Origin: Chthoniobacterales bacterium
GTDB lineage: Bacteria > Verrucomicrobiota > Verrucomicrobiia > Chthoniobacterales > UBA10450
DNA: 6,216 nt
Reading direction: 5' to 3'
NCBI GenBank assembly: GCA_025980625.1
Contig: JAICXG010000165.1
Coordinates: 1 to 6,216 of the forward strand
In this document: in pieces, positions 1 to 5,400 of the stretch
How positions within the stretch are numbered: the first letter of the stretch is position 1
Layout of the letters: each line of letters opens with the position of its first letter
Position numbers and translations under genes: made by a program
The notes under the pieces: model-generated
Database searches by the model: none
The model's input: the letters and a program-made list of their open reading frames with translations, nothing else
Told to the model about the DNA's origin: nothing

Positions 1-357
1 CGCAATCGGCGATTGCAGGGTGGCGCGATCGTAGAATTCCTCCAGCAGTTCCTTTTGAAAAAGATCCGGATTGCGCGCGGCAAAATCTTCCCAACCGGCG
101 TAGCGACCGCGCGAGCGCCGTTCCGCGATCAGGGCCAGAAACGCGGCCGTGATCGTTTCGTGATAAACCTCCGGCCGTCCCGCCCGCGCCGCGAGCCGGC
201 GCAGCCCGCGCGCGAGATGAAGCAGTGCCTCGGGAAAGCGATGGGATTCGAGCAATTCGAAACTTACCTGGACATGCGCCCGATGCGGGAAACGCGCCGG
301 GTCAATCCGGCCAGCCTCAAACGCCGCGAGCAATTCGCCTCCTTTAAGCACCGGCAT
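1..357 (-). CDS. Conserved hypothetical protein with HRAH and YHETIT motifs, C-terminus cut by window edge
   Basis: The ATG at 355-357 opens a frame with no stop to the left edge, giving 119 visible residues. The start is well supported: a perfect GGAGGT (minus strand, 363-368) lies 5 bases before the ATG. The protein looks all-helical and soluble, with no signal peptide or membrane segment. Notable motifs are FPHRAHVQV (residues 23-31), giving H25xxH28, and YHETIT (65-70), giving H66-E67. Later come GRYAGWEDFAARNPDLF and a helical KELLEEFYD stretch. I recognise this pattern (HxxHV, then a YHExxT motif) from widespread uncharacterised bacterial proteins but cannot name the family. The His and Glu residues could bind a metal; that is inference only. 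The start lies inside the 3' end of the small regulator gene (14-base overlap), so the two are almost certainly co-transcribed and translationally coupled. Real gene: high confidence. Function: unknown. Confidence 0.8.
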   Translation of the reverse strand, partial: MPVLKGGELLAAFEAGRIDPARFPHRAHVQVSFELLESHRFPEALLHLARGLRRLAARAGRPEVYHETITAAFLALIAERRSRGRYAGWEDFAARNPDLFQKELLEEFYDRATLQSPIA

Positions 358-619
358 CGTCCACCTCCACCAGCCGATGGCTGTCGCGCGCGCTGAGATC
401 GAGCCCGTAAATCGCGCGTAACTTTTTCACGTGGCTGAGGGTCTTCGGGCTAAAAGGCGGTTTGCCTTCGAGGGCGTGCAGGGTGATGCCCTCGAGCAGA
501 TCGCCTAACGACAAGTTGAGATACTCGGCCAGTGCCTTGAGCGTCTTGACGAGCCGTTTCTCCATCCGCGCCCCGATCTGGACGCGCACGATCGGTGGCC
601 GAGCTGGTTTTTGTTGCAT
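344..619 (-). CDS. Small ribbon-helix-helix-like protein (91 aa), probable DNA-binding autoregulator
   Basis: The protein begins MQQKPARPPIVRVQIGARME. A short beta-strand-like segment (about residues 10-18) is followed by two amphipathic helices (about 20-34, KRLVKTLKALAEYL, and 37-51, SLGDLLEGITLHALEG). This is the order and size of a MetJ/Arc-type ribbon-helix-helix fold. The C-terminal part, FSPKTLSHVKKLRAIYGLDL then ARDSHRLVE, looks like a conserved tail rather than a random end. An in-frame TTG at 647-649 would add 10 residues. I prefer the ATG because a perfect inverted repeat and a -10-like box lie directly upstream and would otherwise be inside the gene. No Shine-Dalgarno precedes the ATG. 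The stop overlaps the next gene by 14 bases. Family knowledge: such small proteins often repress their own operon. DNA binding here is inferred from predicted fold and context. An antitoxin role is possible but the partner is not a toxin family I recognise. Confidence 0.78.
   Translation of the reverse strand: MQQKPARPPIVRVQIGARMEKRLVKTLKALAEYLNLSLGDLLEGITLHALEGKPPFSPKTLSHVKKLRAIYGLDLSARDSHRLVEVDDAGA
363..368 (-). promoter_or_regulatory. Shine-Dalgarno site for the HRAH/YHETIT gene
   Basis: GGAGGT on the minus strand, 5 bases before the ATG at 355-357. It lies inside the coding sequence of the upstream small regulator, so the downstream gene has its own strong ribosome site despite the overlap. 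It is the clearest such site in the window and fixes this start. Confidence 0.75.
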
Positions 620-623
620 CGCT

Positions 624-639
624 ACATTGTTACCAATGT
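624..639. promoter_or_regulatory. Perfect inverted repeat, candidate operator
   Basis: ACATTG-TTAC-CAATGT is a perfect 6-bp inverted repeat with a 4-base centre. Its near edge is 4 bases before the ATG of the ribbon-helix-helix-like gene, and it covers that gene's candidate -10 box. The two half sites are 10 bases apart from start to start, about one helical turn, which suits a pair of small dimers on one DNA face. Binding by the neighbouring protein is inference. Confidence 0.6.
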
Positions 640-654
640 CCCACAACAACGCAA
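626..654 (-). promoter_or_regulatory. Candidate promoter of the regulator / YHETIT operon, possibly leaderless
   Basis: On the minus strand TTGCGT (649-654) is separated by 17 bases from AACAAT (626-631), which matches TATAAT at four of six positions. Seven bases further on is the A of the ATG at 619. If this is the promoter, the transcript would start at or very near the start codon, which would explain the missing Shine-Dalgarno. The -35 match is weak (TTG only) and promoter rules in this phylum are poorly known, so confidence is low. Confidence 0.35.
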
Positions 655-699
655 GCCCGTTCCGGGGCGGATCGTGACCGTTTTCGCAGAACCGCTGGC

Positions 700-936
700 C
701 TAGGAGCGCTTACTGCTGCGCGACCAGACGAGGAAGCCGAACGCGAGAGCGACGAGAATGCCGGTGGCGATGAGCCAGCCGCCATTTTCCGGGACATGCA
801 GGATGGTGCGATCATGGCGCACACCGTCGGCCCAGCCGAGCATGAAGGTGAGAAGCCCGACGCAGAAGAAGATGATGCTGAAGGCGAGCATCGAGTCTCG
901 GCGGCTCTGGCGCGGTGTCGGGTCAGTCGGAGTCAT
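700..936 (-). CDS. Small membrane protein (78 aa, two transmembrane helices), unknown function
   Basis: Starts at ATG 934-936 with MTPTDPTPRQSRRDS. A GAGG (minus strand, 946-949) lies 9 bases upstream. A short Pro/Arg-rich N-terminus precedes a first membrane helix (about residues 16-36, MLAFSIIFFCVGLLTFMLGW). A polar loop of about 16 residues, ADGVRHDRTILHVPEN, leads to a second helix (about 53-71, GWLIATGILVALAFGFLVW), and the protein ends in the basic tail SRSSKRS. The basic residues at both ends suggest a hairpin with both termini in the cytoplasm (positive-inside rule). An in-frame start further upstream would add a poorly hydrophobic 37-residue extension and is less likely. I do not recognise a named family. 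It is read in the same direction as the regulator downstream, with an 80-base gap that carries that gene's own promoter-like sequence, so it is probably a separate unit. Confidence 0.65.
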   Translation of the reverse strand: MTPTDPTPRQSRRDSMLAFSIIFFCVGLLTFMLGWADGVRHDRTILHVPENGGWLIATGILVALAFGFLVWSRSSKRS

Positions 937-1117
937 GAAAAAGTGCCTCACTGGTAAACGCCGCCCCGCGGTCTGGTCAAATGGATTTCCCAAGCCCCAG
1001 CGGACAGGCGCGGAGCGGAAGAAGATTTGAATTTGGATGTCGATCACCGGGCTGAGGGAAAGGATGGGATGGATCGATGACGCGCGAGAGCATGGTTCCT
1101 GCTTGATCGGTCACCCT
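937..1117. other. Divergent intergenic region
   Basis: It separates the minus-strand small membrane gene from the plus-strand secreted beta-helix gene, so it must hold promoters for one or both. I see no convincing -35/-10 pair, operator palindrome or riboswitch-like structure. Two in-frame ATGs for the large gene fall inside it (1037 and 1064). The one at 1064 has a GAGG at 1054-1057, 6 bases upstream, so part of this region may be coding. Confidence 0.5.
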
Positions 1118-3295
1118 ATGATACGATTGCAGCCTTACTTGCGAGCGATCCGGCGGGTCGCGAAAATCAAAAGCGCTTCGCTGCTTCTCCTTCTGCTTTG
1201 CCTGAGCTGGGCGACGACTTCACTCGGTTCGATCCTCTATGTGAGTCCCACTGGAAGTGACGCGAACCCGGGAACAAGCTGGTCCACCGCCAAGCAGACG
1301 ATCCAATCTGCAATCGACCTCGCCAGCGCAGGCGATACTGTCCTTGTCAAGGAAGGCACTTACACACTGAGTGCTCCCATAACCATTTCCAGCGCGATTG
1401 TGCTCACCAGCGTCAATGGCGCGACCGCGACTATTCTGGATGGTCAGCAAAGCGTGCGCTGTATTTCCATCCTCGATACGGCCGCAATTGTGAACGGCTT
1501 CACCGTGCAAAATGGACACGCGCGCATCGGCGGCGGCATCTATGTGAGTGGTGGGACGATCGAGAATTGCACCGTCATCAATAACACAGCGACAGGCGAC
1601 GATAACGGCGATGGCCAGGGCGGTGGGATTTACATTAATAACGGCACGGTGCGCTTCTGCGACATCTACGACAATGTCGCCAACTCCTCCGTCACCGATC
1701 AATACTTCAATTCCGCTGCGGGCGGTGGCATTTACTCCTTCGACGGCGTCGTCGCAAACTCGTCCATCTCGAATAACGTCTGCGCGGCCAACTACGCGAA
1801 CGGCGGCGGGATCGATCTCAATGGCGGCACCCTTACGAAATGCCTTGTGAGTTCGAACGCAGCGACCGCGCTTTTCTATCCAGCGGGCGGCGGAATTTAT
1901 GCGAATCCCGGGGCCATCATCGATGGCTGCACGATCAGCTCCAACTCCGCTACGGCGACCGATACGGGCGCATTCACCACCTGCAACGCCAGCGGTGGCG
2001 GCTTTAACATCGGCAACGGCACGACCATTCAAAACACCCTTGTCTACGCGAACAGCGCGATCGCTCCCTCCGGCTTTGCCAACGGCGGCGGCGGTACCTC
2101 CAGCGGCTCAATTGTTCGCAATTGCACAATCGCAGCTAACACTGTCAGCGCGCCCTCCAATGTCTCTTCTGCCAAAGGAGGCGGAGTGCTCTGGGGTTAT
2201 AATGACACCTGCGTGAACAATATCGTTAGCTTCAATAGCGCGCCGGTGGACACCGATAACTCCGATGTGAACCCGTTCTCCTATCCGCAATATGTGAGTT
2301 GTTGGATGTCGGCCGATCCGCTTTTTGCCAACGCCGCAGCGAATGACTATCACCTTAGCTCGACTTCGCCCTGCATCGATGCCGGCCTCGACCAGGACTG
2401 GATGACCGGCGCGCAGGATTTGGACGCTAACTCGCGGATCAACAACGGCGCCGTAGATATCGGCGCCTATGAGTTCACGACTGCATTACCCGCGCCCGCC
2501 AAGCTGGGCAATATTTCCACTCGTCTCGCCGTCGGCACAGGCGACAACGTCCTCATCGGCGGCATCATCATTCAAGGCACCGTCCCTAAGAAAGTAATCA
2601 TCCGCGCGATCGGGCCCGACCTCAGCCAGTATGGCGTAGTCGGAGCTCTCTCCGATCCCACTTTGGAATTGCATGACGGGAGCGGGGCAGTTATCGGCCA
2701 GAATGATAACTGGGGCACGACCATTCAAGGCGGTGTCATTACAGGTGACCAGGTCGCCGATATCCAGGCGAGCGGGCTCGTTCCGGGTGACAGTCACGAC
2801 TCAGTTATCATTGCGACCTTACCGCCGGCCAATTACACCGCCATCGTGCGCGGCTTGAACAACACTACCGGCGTTGCGCTGGTCGAGGTCTACGATTTGG
2901 ATCCGACAGCCGGCGCCAGTCTCGCGAACATCTCCACCCGCGGGCTTGTGCAAACTAACGATAACGTGCTCATCGGCGGTTTGATCATGCTCGGTGCCGA
3001 TCCGCAAGAAGTTATCGTCCGAGCCCTTGGTCCAGAGCTTACGGCTTACGGCGTCGCCGGCGCGCTGACCGACCCAAACCTCGAATTACACGACGGCGAT
3101 GGCAACCTGATCGCTTTCGACGACAACTGGAAAGAAAGTCAGCAAACCGAAATCGCAGCCACAGGTCTCGCGCCGGGTGACGATCGCGAGAGCGCGATCG
3201 TGGCCACCCTGCCTCCGGGCAATTACACGACTATTATCCATGGAGTGGGTGGAACTACCGGCGTAGCCCTGGTTGAAGCTTATCGGTTACAGTAA
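1118..3295 (+). CDS. Secreted parallel beta-helix protein with choice-of-anchor Q-type module and two C-terminal NISTR repeats
   Basis: With the ATG at 1118 the product is 725 residues. The N-terminus, MIRLQPYLRAIRRVAKIK, then the hydrophobic stretch SASLLLLLLCLSWATTSLGS, is a typical signal peptide, cleaved near residue 36. Next is ILYVSPTGSDANPGTSW and QTIQSAIDLASAGDTVLV (about 39-78), the usual entry to pectate-lyase-like beta-helix proteins. Residues 138-376 hold eight glycine-rich turns. Residues 399-453 (DPLF, DYHL, SPCIDAG, then VDIGAYEF) match the 'choice-of-anchor Q' pattern. Two homologous C-terminal repeats follow (463-592, 602-722). Family knowledge says such proteins are exported and bind or act on polysaccharide or sit on the surface; no catalytic site is visible, so lyase activity is not claimed. 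Alternative starts at 1037 and 1064 (the latter with a good GAGG) would put up to 27 extra residues, some acidic, before the signal peptide. The gene is monocistronic. Confidence 0.9.
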   Translation: MIRLQPYLRAIRRVAKIKSASLLLLLLCLSWATTSLGSILYVSPTGSDANPGTSWSTAKQTIQSAIDLASAGDTVLVKEGTYTLSAPITISSAIVLTSVNGATATILDGQQSVRCISILDTAAIVNGFTVQNGHARIGGGIYVSGGTIENCTVINNTATGDDNGDGQGGGIYINNGTVRFCDIYDNVANSSVTDQYFNSAAGGGIYSFDGVVANSSISNNVCAANYANGGGIDLNGGTLTKCLVSSNAATALFYPAGGGIYANPGAIIDGCTISSNSATATDTGAFTTCNASGGGFNIGNGTTIQNTLVYANSAIAPSGFANGGGGTSSGSIVRNCTIAANTVSAPSNVSSAKGGGVLWGYNDTCVNNIVSFNSAPVDTDNSDVNPFSYPQYVSCWMSADPLFANAAANDYHLSSTSPCIDAGLDQDWMTGAQDLDANSRINNGAVDIGAYEFTTALPAPAKLGNISTRLAVGTGDNVLIGGIIIQGTVPKKVIIRAIGPDLSQYGVVGALSDPTLELHDGSGAVIGQNDNWGTTIQGGVITGDQVADIQASGLVPGDSHDSVIIATLPPANYTAIVRGLNNTTGVALVEVYDLDPTAGASLANISTRGLVQTNDNVLIGGLIMLGADPQEVIVRALGPELTAYGVAGALTDPNLELHDGDGNLIAFDDNWKESQQTEIAATGLAPGDDRESAIVATLPPGNYTTIIHGVGGTTGVALVEAYRLQ
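1529..2242 (+). repeat. Eight Gly-rich beta-helix turns within the secreted protein
   Basis: The translated segment repeats a GGG(I/F/V/G)-x-x-x-G-x-x-x-x-(N)-C/S-x-(I/V)-x-x-N-x-A unit eight times, spaced 27-36 residues. Examples begin GGGIYVSGGTIENC, GGGIYINNGTVRFC, GGGIDLNGGTLTKC and GGGFNIGNGTTIQN. Many turns carry a cysteine or serine at the same place after the N, and an asparagine near the end (NNTA, SNAA, SNSA, ANSA, FNSA). This is the layout of stacked right-handed beta-helix coils with inward Asn/Cys ladders. The repeats are visible in protein; the DNA has diverged. Confidence 0.8.
2504..2893 (+). repeat. C-terminal NISTR repeat, copy 1 (protein level)
   Basis: Encodes a unit running from LGNISTR through GDNVLIGGIIIQG, VIIRAIGPDL, DPTLELHDGSG, NDNW, ATLPPANYTAIVRG and TGVALVEVYDL. 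It is clearly homologous to the copy that follows. It has an insert of about six residues after NDNW (TTIQGGVITGDQ region) that copy 2 lacks. I know this repeat as a common C-terminal module of exported Verrucomicrobiota proteins; its role (surface retention or binding) is not established. Confidence 0.75.
2921..3283 (+). repeat. C-terminal NISTR repeat, copy 2 (protein level)
   Basis: Runs from LANISTRGLV through NDNVLIGGLIMLG, VIVRALGPEL, DPNLELHDGDG, DDNW, ATGLAPGDDRESAIVATL and TGVALVEAY, then ends three codons later (RLQ plus stop TAA at 3293-3295). No sorting signal such as PEP-CTERM follows, so if these repeats anchor the protein they do it themselves. Confidence 0.75.
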
Positions 3296-3723
3296 GGCGC
3301 GTGGTCGCTATCTCTCACCGGCTAGTTTGAAGAACGTCGGCGAATAATAGGTCTCTACAAGCCATCTTATAAATAGCGCGTCATCCCGAGCGGAGGGCAG
3401 CGGAGTCGAGGGATCCCGTGGAAGTAAGCTTCAAGCTTGCGCGCCGGGATCCCTCGACTTCGCTCGGGATGACAGGCTTTTTGGATTTATGAGATGGTTC
3501 TACTACTTTCCCCGCCGCGGTCTCGGACATATCGACCGCCGAACAGAAAGAGTTCATTCAGGTCGTCGCCTTTCCCTGCGTCGGACTGGTTGCGGCTTCC
3601 CTCCTGAAGAATCGAACGATGGCAGTTATAGCTTAGGCTGTAAGATCGACTGCGCGATCTCTCTGCTCGAGCGCGAAAGAAGCAGTTGCGCGGGCCGAGC
3701 TGCTCGGCGCACTGTTTCGGCAC
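3296..3723. other. 428-base gap without a convincing gene
   Basis: Between the secreted beta-helix gene and the serine hydrolase gene. Its main content is the palindromic element at 3380-3473. The first 84 bases are comparatively AT-rich and show no clear terminator. The last 240 bases have several open stretches on both strands, but their translations are Arg/Ser-rich or lack a start codon. One plus-strand stretch (about 3492-3636) reads protein-like but has no usable start and ends in TAG. No tRNA, riboswitch or strong promoter was seen. Confidence 0.6.
3380..3473. repeat. 94-bp imperfect palindrome, probable dispersed repeat (REP/MITE-like)
   Basis: The left arm (3380-3418) starts GTCATCCCGAGCG and ends GAGTCGAGGGATCCCG. 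The right arm (3445-3473) is its reverse complement, pairing 13 bp outside (3380-3392 with 3461-3473) and 16 bp inside (3403-3418 with 3445-3460, one G-T). Ten extra bases (3393-3402) in the left arm look like a partial duplication, since GCGGAG occurs at both 3390-3395 and 3400-3405. The 26-base loop contains AAGCTT twice, one base apart. Sequences of the GTCATCCCGAGCG...GAGGGATC type are, in my recollection, dispersed intergenic repeats in several environmental phyla. It could also stop transcription from the gene upstream, although no T-run follows directly. No transposase is present here. Confidence 0.75.
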
Positions 3724-4728
3724 GTGAGAGTCTTATGCTCGCTCGCTCTTTACCTGTTAGCCGCGCAGATCGCTGCTGCCCGACTTGATCCGGCGGCGGT
3801 GCGAAAGGCGGCCGAGTATTCGGCTCATCATCGTGGCACATCGTTCCTCGCGATCGAAGATGGAAAGACGCTGCTCGAACAATATCCAGGCCGCGCCAGC
3901 GCCGACACCCCGCAGCGGATCTACAGCGGCACGAAAGCATTTTGGAATCTCGCTGCGCTCGCCGCCGCCGAAGACCGCATCCTGAATCTCGATGAACGGG
4001 TTGCCGAGACAATTCCTTCGTGGCGCAACGATCCGCGCAAGTCGCGTGTCACGATCCGCCAGTTGCTCGATTTTTCCTCGGGGCTGGCGCCGGGATTCGG
4101 GTTGCAGGTGAACGAATACGGCGATCGCGATAGGACGGCGCTGCGCCTGCCGATGGTGGCCGAGCCGGGCAAAGCCTTCATCTACGGACCGGCGGCGCTC
4201 CAGGTTTTCCACGAGGTGTTGAAGCAGAAATTGCGCGGCAAAACGCCGACCAAATACCTCGAGCGGCGCGTCCTGCGGCGGATGCACCTCGGCCCGCAAC
4301 GCTATCTTAAAGATCGGGCTGGCAACCCGCTCCTCGCGGCCGGCTTTGTCATGACGGCGCGGCAATGGGCCGAGATGGGCCGGCTCGTCCTGCGCCAGGG
4401 CAATCCGGTGGTCAGGCCGGAGTCACTCGCGCAATCCTGGCGCGGTTCGGCCGCGAATCCTGCCTTCTCGTTAGGCTGGTGGAACAATCGCGCGGCGCCC
4501 GGTGGTCGCGAGTTCGATTTTGAGGAGATGCTCGAGCCGAAATGGTCGCGCCAGGATTGGCATCAGGCCTGTCTCTGCCGCGACGCTCCGCCCGACCTTG
4601 TCGCCTGCATCGGGAGCGGTTACCAGCGGCTTTACGTCATTCCGTCGCTCGATCTTATAGTCGTTAGGCAAGGGAATGGCGGGAAATTTTCCGACGCGCA
4701 TTTTCTGCGCGTCCTGCTTGGGAAATGA
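3724..4728 (+). CDS. Secreted serine hydrolase, beta-lactamase (class C/PBP-like) family
   Basis: The 334-residue product starts at GTG, the first usable start after an in-frame TAG at 3634; no Shine-Dalgarno is visible. MRVLCSLALYLLAAQIAAA is a plausible signal peptide, cleaved near residue 19, so the enzyme should act in the periplasm or outside. The catalytic SxxK motif is S68-G-T-K71 in RIYSGTKAFWNLAA. It is followed by DRILNLDERVAETIPSW and VTIRQLLDFSSGL, both typical of the class C beta-lactamase/esterase family. The second motif, normally YxN, appears as Y154-G-P in AFIYGPAALQVF. Towards the C-terminus, IGSGYQRLYVIPSLDLIVVRQG is the usual late strand region, with R-Q-G (315-317) near where KTG or HxG is expected. 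Substrate is unknown: a beta-lactam, peptide or ester cannot be told apart here, and the altered motifs argue against assuming resistance. It converges with the VOC gene. Confidence 0.85.
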   Translation: MRVLCSLALYLLAAQIAAARLDPAAVRKAAEYSAHHRGTSFLAIEDGKTLLEQYPGRASADTPQRIYSGTKAFWNLAALAAAEDRILNLDERVAETIPSWRNDPRKSRVTIRQLLDFSSGLAPGFGLQVNEYGDRDRTALRLPMVAEPGKAFIYGPAALQVFHEVLKQKLRGKTPTKYLERRVLRRMHLGPQRYLKDRAGNPLLAAGFVMTARQWAEMGRLVLRQGNPVVRPESLAQSWRGSAANPAFSLGWWNNRAAPGGREFDFEEMLEPKWSRQDWHQACLCRDAPPDLVACIGSGYQRLYVIPSLDLIVVRQGNGGKFSDAHFLRVLLGK

Positions 4729-4791
4729 ATGGAGCGACGCGCTGGAGCGAAGTCTCTTGGTGGCAGTGGCTCTGTTGGATCGCTAGAAAAT

Positions 4792-4811
4792 CTGAATGTT
4801 TCCTCATTCAG
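4792..4811 (-). terminator. Hairpin at the 3' end of the VOC gene, weak terminator candidate
   Basis: On the minus strand CTGAATG-AGGAAA-CATTCAG forms a perfect 7-bp stem with a 6-base loop, followed by ATTTTCTAG. It overlaps the VOC stop codon (TGA, 4808-4810). The stem is AT-rich and the T-run is short, so termination may be weak. On the plus strand no T-run follows, so it is less likely to serve the hydrolase gene. Confidence 0.45.
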
Positions 4812-5206
4812 CGCACGCGAGTGTTGCGGCAGCAGATTTCCCACTTATTGCCGTCGGCGTCCTCGAAAAATACGGCGTAGTAGCCCGGCGTATAGTCGTT
4901 GCAATACTCCGGGCCTTCGACGTTTTGCGCGCCGGCCTCGCGGATGAGCGCGCCGAGGCGGTTGACTTCTTCTTCCGTGTCCGCCCAAAAGGCGAAGCGG
5001 TTGGCGTCGCCGCGGTGGCCCGGTTCTTCGTTGAGACCGATGAAGGACGTCGTTTTGCGATCACCTTCGGCGTAATAGCTGATCTCTGTTTTCGCGACGC
5101 GGATCTTGGGAAAACCGAGCGCCGGGAGGAATACGTCATAAAATTTCCGAGCTTCCGCAAAGTCGGACACCCGAAGGTCAACGTGATCGAAGCGGTGGAT
5201 ACTCAT
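4808..5206 (-). CDS. VOC (glyoxalase/dioxygenase fold) family protein, 132 aa
   Basis: The ATG at 5204-5206 begins MSIHRFDHVDLRVSDFAEAR, the classical start of a vicinal-oxygen-chelate module (strand with H8, then the SDF/A-ARKFYD helix). The second half has ANRFAFWADTEEEVNRLGALIREAGAQ (68-94) and ends YYAVFFEDADGNKWEICCR, with the DGNK-W-E motif (E123). The length is normal for a single-chain, two-module VOC protein. Metal ligands in the family are usually His, His/Gln and Glu. H8 and E123 are present, but the middle position, normally His in an HxAF motif, reads R70-F-A-F, so metal use may differ. The reaction cannot be deduced. An in-frame TTG 48 bases upstream would add VTGVCCQH-type residues before the fold and is unlikely. 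No clear ribosome site is seen. The gene lies downstream of the lipase-maturation-like gene on the same strand, separated by 194 bases. Confidence 0.85.
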   Translation of the reverse strand: MSIHRFDHVDLRVSDFAEARKFYDVFLPALGFPKIRVAKTEISYYAEGDRKTTSFIGLNEEPGHRGDANRFAFWADTEEEVNRLGALIREAGAQNVEGPEYCNDYTPGYYAVFFEDADGNKWEICCRNTRVR

Positions 5207-5400
5207 GCCAGAAAGATGGTGTTGGCAACAAACACCCGTCACCGTCGGCCGCAAACGGAAGCTTTAGGTGAGGGGCGAGCATAAAGAGGCTCGGTAATTT
5301 TTCCCGCACGCCGGCATTCGATTGGGGCCGACCGTCACCGCGTAGCGGGGAAAGCGGCCGTCGAAGTCACGTCGGGTGCGAACGCAGTGTGCTCCAATGT
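5207..5400. other. Intergenic region between VOC and lipase-maturation-like genes
   Basis: Both neighbours are on the minus strand, so this is the leader of the VOC gene and the tail of the upstream gene. Two GC-rich segments (GTCACCGTCGGCC near 5239-5251 and GGCCGACCGTCACC near 5325-5338) are imperfect inverted copies about 75 bases apart; this may be chance. No clear promoter, terminator or small gene was seen. Confidence 0.4.

Noticed and set aside
13..396. 127-codon plus-strand open frame at the left end
   Set aside because: Arg/Pro-rich composition and no motif. The minus strand has a strong ribosome site and conserved HRAH and YHETIT motifs over the same bases.
1220..2032. 270-codon open frame on the minus strand inside the beta-helix gene
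   Set aside because: Its translation is an Ala/Arg/Asp/Ile-rich mirror of the Gly/Asn repeats of the plus-strand gene, with no signal peptide or recognisable domain. The plus strand has clear family motifs.
3380..3473. Palindrome as a CRISPR unit or a simple intrinsic terminator
   Set aside because: There is only one copy with no spacers, and no T-run directly follows the right arm. The length and bulged structure fit a dispersed repeat better.
3487..3788. Overlapping small open frames on both strands before the hydrolase gene
   Set aside because: Translations are rich in Arg, Ser and Cys without hydrophobic periodicity, and none has a ribosome site.
3757..4365. 202-codon open frame on the minus strand inside the serine hydrolase gene
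   Set aside because: Arg-rich antisense shadow of a GC-rich gene. The plus-strand reading has a signal peptide and an SxxK motif.
4796..5284. 162-codon plus-strand open frame opposite the VOC gene
   Set aside because: It looks moderately protein-like only because it mirrors the VOC codons. The minus-strand reading matches the VOC fold from end to end.
5235..5340. GC-rich inverted segments between the VOC and LMF1-like genes as a regulatory structure
   Set aside because: The match is imperfect (11 of 13 positions), the loop would be about 75 bases, and such matches are expected by chance in GC-rich DNA.
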